A stretch of 53,457 nt of DNA, taken from Acidimicrobiaceae bacterium (lineage in GTDB: Bacteria; Actinomycetota; Acidimicrobiia; Acidimicrobiales; RAAP-2). Under the pieces are notes generated by a model, which saw only the letters and a list, made by a program, of their open reading frames with translations, had not been told where the DNA came from and ran no database searches. The translations under genes and the position numbers were made by a program. Of this stretch, positions 8,595 through 16,328 are shown one piece after another. The DNA lies in assembly GCA_003163875.1 (NCBI GenBank), contig PLRK01000071.1, positions 3,022 through 56,478 on the forward strand, in the 5' to 3' direction. Numbering within the stretch: the first letter of the stretch is position 1; each line of letters begins with the position of its first letter.

Positions 8595-8762
8595 ATGGCA
8601 AAAAATACCGGTAATGGTCGTCGAAACGGCGAAGTCTGTGATCGTAGTCAGGTTTTCAATCCAGTAACGAAGCTGTGGACGAAACGTGATAGCGCCACGG
8701 GAGAATTCATCGGAGTTAATGAGAGCGGAAAACCCTACAAAGGGGTTCGCAAAGAAAAATGA
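8595..8762 (+). CDS. Small basic conserved-type protein (55 aa)
   Basis: The ATG at 8595 follows an AAGAAGAG ribosome site. The product is 55 residues and very basic, with 'KNTGNGRRNGEVCDRSQVFNP' in outline and a C-terminal 'KRDSATGEF...KPYKGVRKEK'. This resembles a widely scattered family of tiny proteins with the pattern 'GRSQ-NP-T--W-KRD--TG-F-----PFKGVRKE', whose role is unknown to me. The frame can be extended upstream to 8340, but the ribosome site and the end of the preceding zinc-ribbon gene (8569) favour the short form. Confidence 0.65.
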   Translation: MAKNTGNGRRNGEVCDRSQVFNPVTKLWTKRDSATGEFIGVNESGKPYKGVRKEK

Positions 8763-8934
8763 AGATCCTATGTTCCTAGTTAGTTAGAACCGCTTTAGTT
8801 CGACCTTGGTCATAATTAACTGAGATTTCTGCAAGCCAGAGATTTACTCCGCATAGAAAAACTCAGACGGCGCCACTGCCGTGGCGAAAGTAACCATCCT
8901 CGTGGAGAAGGGGGTACGGATATAGCTTTTCACC

Positions 8935-9144
8935 ATGACTCAGCATGGAGTAAATCTCATCAAATGTGACATGCCGGAGTGTGACAATGCTGTGGCAATG
9001 CCTATCGAAATGGTACGCAACGGAGCTGTAAAGGGTGATGAAGTCGTTCAGTGGGCGATCAAAGATGGTTGGACGCATATAGGCGCCACTGCTGCCACTT
9101 CTTCACTGGACATATGTCCCGTTCACTCCGAGGAGGACGAGTGA
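8935..9144 (+). CDS. Small Cys-rich hypothetical protein (69 aa)
   Basis: The N-terminal half has 'IKCDMPECDNAV' and the C-terminal end has 'LDICPVHSE'. The spaced Cys and His residues suggest one zinc site. The middle is 'VVQWAIKDGWTHIG'. Similar short 'CD.P.C...' proteins occur in actinobacterial mobile regions, but I cannot name the family. The TAG upstream in frame limits the start to ATG 8935. The best purine run (GGAGAAGGGGG) is about 20 bases away, too far for a normal ribosome site. Its stop overlaps a further possible small frame. Confidence 0.55.
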   Translation: MTQHGVNLIKCDMPECDNAVAMPIEMVRNGAVKGDEVVQWAIKDGWTHIGATAATSSLDICPVHSEEDE

Positions 9145-9287
9145 CGAAGTTCTGGATTTCGCTTGAGGAGCGTTTGAGCAGTTGCGAGTGGCGACTGCTG
9201 AAAGACCGAATAGCAATACTTGTAGCCACCCCTGCTCCATTTGTCGCTATCCCTGCTACAGTACTTTTAACGCAGAGCAGGGAGTAA
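9141..9287 (+). CDS. Possible small protein coupled to the preceding gene (48 aa)
   Basis: A GTG at 9141 overlaps the preceding TGA stop (GTGA) and opens a 48-residue frame ending just before the HTH gene. An SD-like GAGGAG sits a few bases upstream. The product has an amphipathic N-terminus and a hydrophobic stretch 'IAILVATPAPFVAIPATVLL', which could be a single membrane helix. Its coupling, position and spacing (four bases to the next ATG) are the only support. It is not recognised and may be chance. Confidence 0.3.
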   Translation: MTKFWISLEERLSSCEWRLLKDRIAILVATPAPFVAIPATVLLTQSRE

Positions 9288-9291
9288 ACCT

Positions 9292-9717
9292 ATGAACATA
9301 AATACCAAAGAAGTGGAAGAAATCAAAGATCCGCTGGAGCAAGCGCTCGCGGCCGACTCGATGCTCTCCGTAGCCGAAAGAATCGTTGAACATCTCAAGG
9401 AAATCCGTGGCGCCGCCATGCGTGCTCACGCTCGCAACGTAGGGGGACACCAGGCATCCATCGACCTCGAAATGAACCGGACGAGCATGTACCGCGCCAT
9501 TCGAAATGGGGTTTCGTCAGCAGTCATTGAGCGCGACGAGCCCTTTTGGCAAAGGGAAGCCATGGCGCTCAACGGTCGACTCCGAGCATTAGGAAAAACT
9601 CGTGAAGGGATTGATCAGTGGTGGCTCCAAATCATCCAGCCAGAACTTGATCATAAAACACCAATGCAAGCCTGGAATATCGGAAATCGCGAGGCAGTTC
9701 TAGCGCTGGTTCCCTGA
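9292..9717 (+). CDS. HTH DNA-binding protein, possible antitoxin-like partner of the GNAT gene
   Basis: The 141-residue product has a central helix-turn-helix ('QASIDLEMNRTSMYRAIRNGV') after a helical N-terminus. Its C-terminal end ('TPMQAWNIGNREAVLALV') recalls the toxin-binding end of Xre/MbcA/ParS-type antitoxins ('TPLELL-TGNPEAVLALL'). In that family this protein represses its own promoter and neutralises a RES-domain toxin. Here the downstream gene, seven bases away, is a GNAT acetyltransferase instead. The pairing could be a toxin-antitoxin module, but both genes may simply be cargo. A purine-rich AGCAGGGAG precedes the ATG. Confidence 0.6.
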   Translation: MNINTKEVEEIKDPLEQALAADSMLSVAERIVEHLKEIRGAAMRAHARNVGGHQASIDLEMNRTSMYRAIRNGVSSAVIERDEPFWQREAMALNGRLRALGKTREGIDQWWLQIIQPELDHKTPMQAWNIGNREAVLALVP

Positions 9718-9724
9718 GTCAGAA

Positions 9725-10183
9725 GTGATTGCAAAACCCGAATTTCTGAAGATTCGTCTCGCCACTATTGACGATTTCCCTGAAATTGTCCGAATCGACA
9801 AACCCTTCGGTCTGGGACAACGCCAACCCTTTTTTCGCGCATCTATCTTGAATAATCAGTGCTACGTCTGTTCACAAGATGAGCGCATCGTTGCTTTTGC
9901 GATTCTCGAAGCTCAGCGTTTCTTCGGGAATGACTTCATCACTCTCATTGTTGTGGACTCTGATTTCAGACGCATGGGGATAGCACGTCGACTTCTTGGC
10001 GAACTGATAGGTCAAGAGGGCACCAAAAAATTGTTCACGTCCACTAATTCATCCAATTGCGCCATGCGTGAATTACTTGAAAGCAACGGCTGGTCACTTA
10101 GTGGCTCACTCGATGGATTAGATGATGGTGATCCCGAACGCATCTATTTCTTCGATCGAAGGGTGACCGCTCAAAACTCCTGA
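9725..10183 (+). CDS. GNAT-family N-acetyltransferase
   Basis: The 152-residue protein has the GNAT fold order. An N-terminal 'IRLATIDDFPEIVRI' strand-helix is followed by core strands ('IVAFAILEAQ', 'FITLIVVDSDFRRMGIARRLLGELI') and a C-terminal 'TNSSNCAMRELLESNGW' helix. The 'RRMGIA' segment is the acetyl-CoA pyrophosphate-binding motif. Start is GTG 9725, following the HTH gene. Known substrates of such enzymes range from small amines to ribosomal proteins and aminoacyl-tRNA. Position next to an HTH protein makes a tRNA-targeting toxin conceivable, but nothing in the sequence shows the substrate. Confidence 0.8.
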   Translation: MIAKPEFLKIRLATIDDFPEIVRIDKPFGLGQRQPFFRASILNNQCYVCSQDERIVAFAILEAQRFFGNDFITLIVVDSDFRRMGIARRLLGELIGQEGTKKLFTSTNSSNCAMRELLESNGWSLSGSLDGLDDGDPERIYFFDRRVTAQNS

Positions 10184-10512
10184 TCATTAGCTTTGTGGTC
10201 AAATTGGGCTCAAGTGTGTGGTCGGATTTGAAATTTAATTATCTCAATCGACCAAAGCACAGTGAATCCAATGTTTTTTGAGTTTCGTAAACACCCCGCC
10301 AACCAAGGGGTACTTACCATTTAAACCAAAATTGCTTACGGAATTACGTGAAATAGGCACCACAACGACGGTGGTGCGTGGTTTGACGACGTGAACTGGC
10401 TCTCACGTTAGAAAAGCCTCGATCGTGGCTTTCGCTATAGGTTTTGGAGAAGGCAAAAATGTGCGCGGACGTGACGTGTCTCGCGCACCTTAACTACTTC
10501 GGACGCGGTCGC
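10184..10512. other. Intergenic, contains a mobile-element-type repeat unit
   Basis: No gene is visible in this 329-base stretch. It is AT-rich at first and then contains the first copy of a repeat unit (listed separately) before the 3' end of the transposase remnant. It marks the transition from the AT-rich island to IS debris. Confidence 0.5.
10281..10410. repeat. Repeat unit copy 1 (AGTTTCGTAAACACCCCGCC plus stem-loop)
   Basis: The unit opens with a 22-base string beginning AGTTTCGTAAACACCCCGCC at 10281-10302. About 55 bases later comes AATAGG and a 7-bp stem (GCACCAC at 10357-10363, GTGGTGC at 10371-10377), then GACGTGAACTGGCT. The same order recurs at 13697-13830, with the 22-mer identical and the rest diverged. 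Reversed, the 22-mer reads GGCGGGGTGTTTACGAAACT, the look of an insertion-sequence end. It probably represents a relict end or an element-associated regulatory unit. Confidence 0.55.
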
Positions 10513-11205
10513 TTAGACCAGCGTGACGTTTGGCGGATGTTCCCCGAGAAGGGGAAGCGTCAGTTGCATCTCCGCTGACGAGTCGAGCTCTTCGAAACCC
10601 TGATCTTCGGGGTACTCGACGCAAAGTGGGTCACTGAAGTTCTGAACTCGTTTGGCCCACTGGCGAAGGATGCGAAGGTTCGCAGCCATTACTTCGAACG
10701 TGACCATCAGGCTCGTCTTTACGAGTCCTACGACACGACAGAATCCCCGGCTGATGTTTTGATTGCTAGGGTCGCGAAGATTGCCAAAGAAGCCTTCAAT
10801 GTGCGTACGTCGTGCGTACGACTCAATCCAGGCGTCACTACCCCAGGTGTGACGTTGACGGAGTTTGCTCGTTACCCAACCAGGAATAGTGACCGTCTTT
10901 TGTCGACATGCCTTTGGTGCGGTCGCAAGCTCGGGCGGATCAACCACCATGGGACGATCATCAGGGAGACGCATTGACATAGGACACGAAGTGCACCTCA
11001 CTTTGCCGGCCTGCGCGGGACATATGAGGCGAGTCTTTTCTGGATCACGTGCACCCTCGTTGGCGTTCGCGTGCGTCTCGCAGGCGTAGATTGCCCTCTC
11101 AGCATTGGCTGCCTTGAAATCCGCTAACTCTTTGGTGGCTTTCTCGTGGGCCTGACGCTCTTCAATCGAAGCCTGTTTCCTAAGCGGCGCAATTTTCACA
11201 CGCAC
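10513..11205 (-). pseudogene. Transposase C-terminal remnant
   Basis: The open frame encodes 230 residues from a GTG, with an in-frame TAG about ten codons upstream that separates it from any N-terminal catalytic part. The readable part contains a Cys/His-rich segment ('RLICPAQAGKVRCTSCPM') and the C-terminal motif 'RRTHIEGFFGNLRDP', followed by 'FEVMAANLRILRQWA'. Both are typical of the C-terminal region of DDE transposases that carry a late catalytic Glu and a helical tail. The expected upstream DDE core is absent, so it should be inactive. Repeats and an AbiE-like pair nearby fit an IS-rich zone. Confidence 0.65.
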
Positions 11206-11369
11206 TGGCTGGTTAATCCGCGTGAGGCCTCTGCCCTACTTGGTTGGCAGAAACGGCACGCGCAGTCGGTCTACTCAGCACAATTGAGGTTCTTCGTAGC
11301 CCTTCAGCGGTTACTTACTCCCATTAGAGACTAATTTGTGCACTCCGGCAACATTGGGTAAGTGCGTAT

Positions 11370-11398
11370 TTGACAGAAGTGCGCACAGTGCTTACTAT
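11370..11398 (+). promoter_or_regulatory. Leaderless promoter of the AbiE-like pair with palindromic operator candidate
   Basis: TTGACA (11370-11375) and TACTAT (11393-11398) are 17 bases apart. The ATG of the antitoxin-like gene begins at 11406, seven bases after the -10 box, so the transcript would start at or next to the start codon with no ribosome site. The spacer contains the 8-base palindrome GTGCGCAC (11380-11387), a natural operator for autorepression by the HTH protein encoded immediately downstream. Confidence 0.6.
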
Positions 11399-11405
11399 AT
11401 AAATA

Positions 11406-12428
11406 ATGCTTACTTCAGCACTTGACCACCTCCGGGACGTCGACGTAATCGTCTCGTACCTACCTAGAGATCCGAACGCCGACGCCGACGATGTGGTCGA
11501 TATCGCTCTCGGTGAAGCATCGATACGCTTCGCAGTTGAGAGGAGGCAACGGGCTCCGTTTCAAAACGAGATTCCAGACCTCGAGCGTGCTCGTCGAAAT
11601 CTCGAGAAACTGGGGCACCCACTAATTATTGCCACGTACATTCCAGAGGCTCTCGGAAGGGCTCTCGTTGAAGCCGGATGGTCTTGGGCGGATGACCAAG
11701 GCAACTACGACGTTCGCAGTGCTGGACTTCGTCTCCGTCAGCGGCGCACTTTCTCCGCACCGCGACAGCCAAGGCGTCAAATGCCGACGGGGTCAGGATC
11801 GTTGGCCGTCATCCGGACTCTGATCATGCTTCAAGAAGATAGTGAAGACGGGCATTCCCCTACAGAATGGGCCAAATTGTCGCTCGTTAGTCGGCCTCGA
11901 GTCCAGCAAGTGTTTGCTGCCCTCGGTGCATTGGAACTGGTGCAGCGCACGAGTAGGGGACGGTGGCGCCCCGACCGATCAGCCCTGCTCGATCAGTTCT
12001 TAACTGAGTACCGAGGACCAGGAGGGACAGAGCGTTTGCTGTATTCCCTTGACGAGCCAGCCACAGTTGCTGCCAAGCTTGCGCGACTGGCACCGTCCCA
12101 TTCCTTCGTAACCTCAGCGGACGTAGCGCCTGACCTAGTCGCTCCGTGGCGGCGCCCGACCACCGTCATCTTCTACGTCGCCTCCGAAATACCCATCGAC
12201 AGTCTTGGCCTCATTGAAGCCCATGGCCGAGCTGATGCCAATGTGATCATTCGTGAGCCGCGCGATCGTTCCATTTTTCCGGCCGTTGACCTAGTTGCTG
12301 GTACCGGCGATGTTGAGATTCCGCTCGCCGACCCCTCGCAAATTATCTGGGATCTCCAAGACTTGGGCGGTGCCGATCGTCTCGAGGCGGCTGGGAGAAT
12401 GCGCACATGGCTTCTAGATCGCCGCTAA
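11406..12428 (+). CDS. AbiEi-type antitoxin-like transcriptional regulator
   Basis: The 340-residue product has a helix-turn-helix in its middle ('SPTEWAKLSLVSRPRVQQVFAAL', then 'LELVQRTSRGRW'). The C-terminal half begins near 'LDEPATVAAKLARLAPSHSFV' and ends in 'QIIWDLQDLGGADRLEAAGRMRTWL'. This matches the wide group of actinobacterial AbiEi-family antitoxins, which repress their own promoter and neutralise a nucleotidyltransferase toxin. The downstream gene overlaps by 22 bases and has the nucleotidyltransferase motif, completing the pair. ATG 11406 sits directly behind a strong promoter (leaderless). It would act in the cytoplasm on its own palindromic operator. Confidence 0.7.
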   Translation: MLTSALDHLRDVDVIVSYLPRDPNADADDVVDIALGEASIRFAVERRQRAPFQNEIPDLERARRNLEKLGHPLIIATYIPEALGRALVEAGWSWADDQGNYDVRSAGLRLRQRRTFSAPRQPRRQMPTGSGSLAVIRTLIMLQEDSEDGHSPTEWAKLSLVSRPRVQQVFAALGALELVQRTSRGRWRPDRSALLDQFLTEYRGPGGTERLLYSLDEPATVAAKLARLAPSHSFVTSADVAPDLVAPWRRPTTVIFYVASEIPIDSLGLIEAHGRADANVIIREPRDRSIFPAVDLVAGTGDVEIPLADPSQIIWDLQDLGGADRLEAAGRMRTWLLDRR

Positions 12429-13258
12429 CCGACCTGACCTTGTCGGCAGTATCGACCGCAGATGACATGGGATTCGTTGCACTCCACGATTTGTCTTACG
12501 TCATGTCCAACAAGCCACAAGATTCCTACCGCGTGATTGGCGGTCACATGATGACTGCGTTGGCCGCCCGGTGGAGTCTCGGTGCAGATCTCTATCGCGA
12601 GACCGGAGACGCTGACGTCGGTGTCCCGCCTGTTGTTATTCGTGATCAGAATTTGGTGGAGGATCTCCTTGCCCTTGGTTACAAGAAGGTCAGCGGTTCC
12701 CGATTTGAACGTGAGCTTCCAGATCTGCAACTTCAATTGACTGGCAATGACACTGTGGTTCCTCGTTCGGTAATTGACATACTCCTCCCGTCCTACACCA
12801 GTCGACCTCACGAGAACAAGAGGGTTGGAAATTCGATCGTTGCAACGGAGGCCCCAGGTCTGGCGAACGCGCTCATAAAGGCACCGGTGACTTTGAACCT
12901 TCATCTCTGGCGACTCGACGGTTCAAAACTCGAAGGCAATCTGCTATTCCCCGATGAAGTAGCGGCATTGGCAATGAAAGCGCTAGTCACTAGGGTGCGT
13001 TCCAAAGACACTGACGTCGTTGACCTCTGGCGGTGCCTAGAAATCTGTCAAGCAGCCGGTATCACACCGGAAGAGTTCATTACAAACGATGACCTAATTC
13101 GAGCCGCCGCGATCATCAGAAACCTCTTCGCTGAGCGCGACGGTCCCGGGATGCGAAACCTGACTGCATACCAGCGACTTTCATCTACGGGTGCAGATCA
13201 ACGTCATACGAGGATTCGGGCGTTAATGGCTAGCGTCCTTGGTAACGGCGGTCTTTAA
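12407..13258 (+). CDS. AbiEii-type nucleotidyltransferase toxin-like protein
   Basis: The 283-residue product carries the minimal nucleotidyltransferase signature. 'YRVIGGHMMTALAARW' (the GG-x-xx-L loop) is followed by 'YRETGDADVGV', where the two Asp residues would bind metal. A further Asp sits in 'VIDILLP'. The C-terminal helical part ('VVDLWRCLEICQAAG') is as in AbiEii/MenT-type toxins, which transfer nucleotides to tRNA or other targets and stop growth. ATG 12407 lies inside the antitoxin-like gene, ten bases after GGGAG, so expression is coupled. It could also be a housekeeping nucleotidyltransferase, but the paired context favours a type IV-like toxin-antitoxin or abortive-infection module. 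Confidence 0.7.
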   Translation: MASRSPLTDLTLSAVSTADDMGFVALHDLSYVMSNKPQDSYRVIGGHMMTALAARWSLGADLYRETGDADVGVPPVVIRDQNLVEDLLALGYKKVSGSRFERELPDLQLQLTGNDTVVPRSVIDILLPSYTSRPHENKRVGNSIVATEAPGLANALIKAPVTLNLHLWRLDGSKLEGNLLFPDEVAALAMKALVTRVRSKDTDVVDLWRCLEICQAAGITPEEFITNDDLIRAAAIIRNLFAERDGPGMRNLTAYQRLSSTGADQRHTRIRALMASVLGNGGL

Positions 13259-13948
13259 TCGGCGCCCGTGGAGTCGCTGCTGCGTCATCCAACGACGTAT
13301 ATGTGGGCCCTGAGCAGGCGGACTGCTTAGGCCTCTCGCCGAATGGTTCCTTGGTAAGCGGCGCGAGCGCTGTGATGTTCGCCCGCTACACGAGCTCGAC
13401 CATCCTCGCTCTCCCTCTCCGGTTCTTCGCGACGTGCAACTCGAGGATGGCGATGAGCCGGGTTCGATGTCGCAGCTCAACAACGTGATCGGGTCGACGT
13501 TCCGCCCGAGCGGCTCGGACGCAAACAGGTCAGCAAGTACGAATGTCTTGTTGAGTCTGGTCTCGAGTTGACGAGAACAATTGAGAGGAGGACTAGACAT
13601 ATTACCTGATCAAGCGATGTGTGGTCAACGCGCTCAATATCGTGTGGAGTAGTCAGATTTCTGAATCTGGGGAACCAACCGCATCAGGGCCAATGCAGTT
13701 TCGTAAACACCCCGCCAATGGCCAGTTTCCAAACAGGGCCGAATAGGTCACCACGATCACGGTGACTGCCATGCCCCGCGAGTTTCGTCATCACCTCGCC
13801 AAATAGACGTGAACCTGCTGCCGGAGCACTGATGCGAGTGCGCCCAGGCTGTGGATGAGCAACGGGGTTCGAGGTTCAGTCGAACTCGACCAAACACGGT
13901 GCCGCGGCGTCACTGCATTTGGAGCAACTCGTTGGCGACGTGAACGGT
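13259..13948. other. Degenerate intergenic region with repeat remnants
   Basis: I find no convincing gene in these 690 bases. A minus-strand frame at 13223-13600 has the low-complexity Ser/Arg composition of a wrong-frame read. The second half (13697-13830) holds the second copy of the repeat unit. The stretch is best read as decayed insertion sequence between the AbiE-like pair and the conserved chromosome. Confidence 0.5.
13697..13830. repeat. Repeat unit copy 2, with an extra internal partial copy
   Basis: The 22-mer beginning AGTTTCGTAAACACCCCGCC recurs at 13697-13718, identical to copy 1 and in the same orientation. It is followed by AATAGG and a 6-bp stem (GTCACC at 13747-13752, GGTGAC at 13761-13766). 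A third version with three changes lies at 13781-13802 and leads into AGACGTGAACCTGCT, matching GACGTGAACTGGCT of copy 1. The two units therefore sit as direct repeats around the transposase remnant and the AbiE-like pair. Confidence 0.55.
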
Positions 13949-14653
13949 TCAGGGATTCGACGCGCTACAACTGTTGGTCCCTTCGCCACACCCGCCAGTG
14001 ACTTTGAAGGCGAATGGTTTGAAGGGGACCTCCGGGTCCCCAATATCGATCTGAATTGTCGCGTGGGCCAAGAGGGGTGTGTCGCGCGGATTGCCGACGA
14101 GTCGCTTGCCATTTTCGAAGACAACCACGGCTCCGCGGTCGGGTCCGACCTGGGTCGCACTGAGAGGTTGGTTCCAGATGTCAAAGAACTGCCCCAACGT
14201 GAAGTTGCCCTTCGCCGGCGCCTCTACGTGAATGATGCCGTCGGCGACATGTGTGTGAAGCCAATAAAGACAGTCGTAGAGTCCGACGTCGTCGAAAATG
14301 CCCGACGCATAGTGCTCGACCAGTTGGGGCTTGGTGATGCCAATCCCTGCCGGTAAGCGAAACATTTTTCCCTTCACGTAGATCGCCACGTGGACGTGGA
14401 CGTGGTACTTGACAACTTCTTTGGCTTCAGGGCGACACGTGATACCGTCCACAGTTCCGCCCGAACGAGTCGTGGACGAACTCGCGAGATCAGGGACTTG
14501 AAAAATTGTCACACCCTCGGGTCCGACATGCGAGTCAGTCGAAGCAGTGGCTGGTAGTACCGCGAGTCCACTACTCAACAGCAAAACGATGAGGAATCCA
14601 TTCCCTATCGCGACGCGATACCTACGGCGCGCCGGTTGCGACGATGCTGTCAT
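13949..14653 (-). CDS. Secreted or membrane-anchored His-rich protein of unknown function
   Basis: The 234-residue product starts with a basic N-terminus and one hydrophobic helix (about residues 14-37), a signal peptide or anchor. The mature part carries clustered histidines in 'YHVHVHVAIYVKG', 'LYDCLYWLHTHVADGIIHVE' and a downstream 'LGQFFDIWNQPL' segment. Four Cys residues are spaced along it, with a pair at the C-terminus. I recall similar uncharacterised secreted proteins in actinobacteria but no named function. The His pattern suggests metal binding. AGGAGG three bases before ATG fixes the start. It may have its own promoter in the 213-base gap shared with the divergent HD gene. Confidence 0.7.
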   Translation of the reverse strand: MTASSQPARRRYRVAIGNGFLIVLLLSSGLAVLPATASTDSHVGPEGVTIFQVPDLASSSTTRSGGTVDGITCRPEAKEVVKYHVHVHVAIYVKGKMFRLPAGIGITKPQLVEHYASGIFDDVGLYDCLYWLHTHVADGIIHVEAPAKGNFTLGQFFDIWNQPLSATQVGPDRGAVVVFENGKRLVGNPRDTPLLAHATIQIDIGDPEVPFKPFAFKVTGGCGEGTNSCSASNP

Positions 14654-14866
14654 CTTCCTCCTTCAAACACGTATGAGTCTTGCAGTCGGAAGACTTTCGT
14701 CTCGCCAATCCTAAATTGACATGATCGCGTTGGCTACATCAAACGTCTCGTACTCAGCTGGCCGGCCGCAACAGCCAATCCTCACATCTACGCGGCAATC
14801 CCGCCACCTTCTCGTAACTTTGGCGACGTACGTTTCTGCAAGAAACAACGAACTGAGCGAGGCTCC

Positions 14867-15427
14867 ATGCACGAACCAACCAACGTCGAAGAATTACTCA
14901 AACTTTACGAGGAGAAGGGCGGCGAACTGTACGGTGAGCACGTCACGCAGCTTGAGCATGGTCTTCAGTGCGCCGCCTTCGCGCGTCGCGATGGAGCGAC
15001 TGACGAACTTATCGCCGCAGCGCTGGTGCACGATGTTGGTCATTTGGTGGCCGATAGACAAAGGAACGAAGACTTCGCACTCGAGCGTGATGATGACGAC
15101 CATGAAGCCCTGGGCGCGAGAATCCTCGCACCGATCTTCGGTCCGCTGGTCGCCCAGCCGGTGTCGTTGCACGTCACGGCCAAGCGCTGGCGATGCACGA
15201 TTGATCCCACCCACGTAGAACATCTTTCGCCGACGTCCAAGGCGACTTTGCGAGCACAAGGTGGTCTGCTCACCGTTGAAGAATGCACACGCTTCGAGCA
15301 TCATCCGGGATTCGAAGCAGCGCTTGCGTTACGTTCATGGGACGACGCAGGAAAGACGTCGAATCTCGACGCGGGCGCACTTCGAGACTACGAAACGACT
15401 CTCACGAAACTTGCCGACGCTCGCTGA
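14867..15427 (+). CDS. PhnZ/TmpB-like HD-domain phosphonate oxygenase
   Basis: This 186-residue HD-domain protein matches the mixed-valence di-iron oxygenases that cleave the C-P bond of hydroxylated 2-aminoethylphosphonate-type substrates. Candidate ligands are His31, His55-Asp56, His59, His79, His102 and an Asp near 158 ('RSWDDAGK'). The 'YGEHVTQLEHGLQCA' segment contains the Tyr and Glu that sit over the substrate in this family, and 'HVTAKRW' and 'QGGLLTVEE' are further family hallmarks. The reaction, oxidation to phosphate plus glycine or glycine betaine, is inferred from the family. The partner hydroxylase (PhnY/TmpA) is not in the window. The 3' end overlaps the convergent ABC pseudogene by 26 bases. 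Confidence 0.75.
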   Translation: MHEPTNVEELLKLYEEKGGELYGEHVTQLEHGLQCAAFARRDGATDELIAAALVHDVGHLVADRQRNEDFALERDDDDHEALGARILAPIFGPLVAQPVSLHVTAKRWRCTIDPTHVEHLSPTSKATLRAQGGLLTVEECTRFEHHPGFEAALALRSWDDAGKTSNLDAGALRDYETTLTKLADAR

Positions 15428-16266
15428 CGAGTACATCGCGGGCGCTCAGCGACAGATCAACGCGGGCACCTAATTCAAGGTCAGCAGCATCGCCGCTTCG
15501 AAGATCTACCTTCACCGTCACGCCGCCAATGCCAATTCCAAGTCGGGTCATCGCGCCGAGAAAACTTCGATGATTGACTACTCCCAGTCCATTGGTTGAC
15601 ACTTCGGCCACGACATCTTCGGGTCGCAGCAGTGCGTCGAGTTCTTCCGATCTGCCCGCCTCGACGCCACCACGAACCTTGGCCACTCGACCGAACAGTT
15701 CAACGCCATTCGCCGTCTTGCGCACCGGAACACGGCTCGAGACTCCCACGAATTCGGCGACGAACGCTGTACTCGGCTGCGCATACAGCACCGACGGCGC
15801 CGCGACCTGCTCAGCACGCCCTCGCGACATTACACGCACTCGATCAGCCATTGAGAGCCTCTTCTTGATCGTGCGTCACGAAGACCGTGGTAATGGCGAG
15901 GCGCTGCTGTAATGAACGAATCTGATCGCGCAGTACCGCGCGTACTTTCGCATCAAGCGCCGAAAGCGGCTCATCGAGCAGGAGGACTTGCGGTTCGATC
16001 GCCAGCGCTCGAGCCAAGGCGACGCGCTGTTGTTGACCGCCCGAGAGTTGGTGGGGGTACTTAGTGACGTGTTCAGACAATCCCACCAATTCGAGAAGTT
16101 CGTCAGCGCGCTTGCGTCGAGCAACCGACCGCTGGTGGCGCAACTGAAGACCGAAGGCGACATTGTCGCGCGCAGTCATGTTGGGAAACAACGAGTAACT
16201 CTGAAAGACCATACCCATGTCACGACGTTGCGCGGGAGTCCTGGAAATATCGTTCCCGTTGCCCAA
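15402..16266 (-). pseudogene. Truncated, frameshifted ABC transporter ATPase (PotA/FbpC/PhnT-type)
   Basis: Two consecutive frames together read as one ABC ATPase of the PotA/FbpC/PhnT class. The upstream frame (15844-16266) has '[21 protein letters not shown]', the signature '[15 protein letters not shown]', Walker B '[11 protein letters not shown]' and the switch 'VTHDQEEAL'. It then stops. The sequel '[15 protein letters not shown]' plus a C-terminal TOBE-type domain continues in another frame from 15851. The eight-base overlap marks a frameshift at about 15845-15851. The first 40-60 residues including Walker A are missing and the upstream DNA is not recognisable. Next to a PhnZ-like gene, it is plausibly the ATPase of a lost 2-aminoethylphosphonate importer. 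A sequencing error could explain the frameshift but not the missing Walker A. Confidence 0.75.
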
Positions 16267-16328
16267 CTTTCGCGAAGGTGACGCGTGGGCGTCGGTTCGC
16301 CGAAATGTACGTGGCGAGAGCGAGACCC

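Noticed and set aside
13223-13600. Minus-strand frame of 125 codons after the AbiE-like pair
   Set aside because: Ser/Arg low-complexity composition typical of a wrong-frame read, and it overlaps the end of the nucleotidyltransferase gene.
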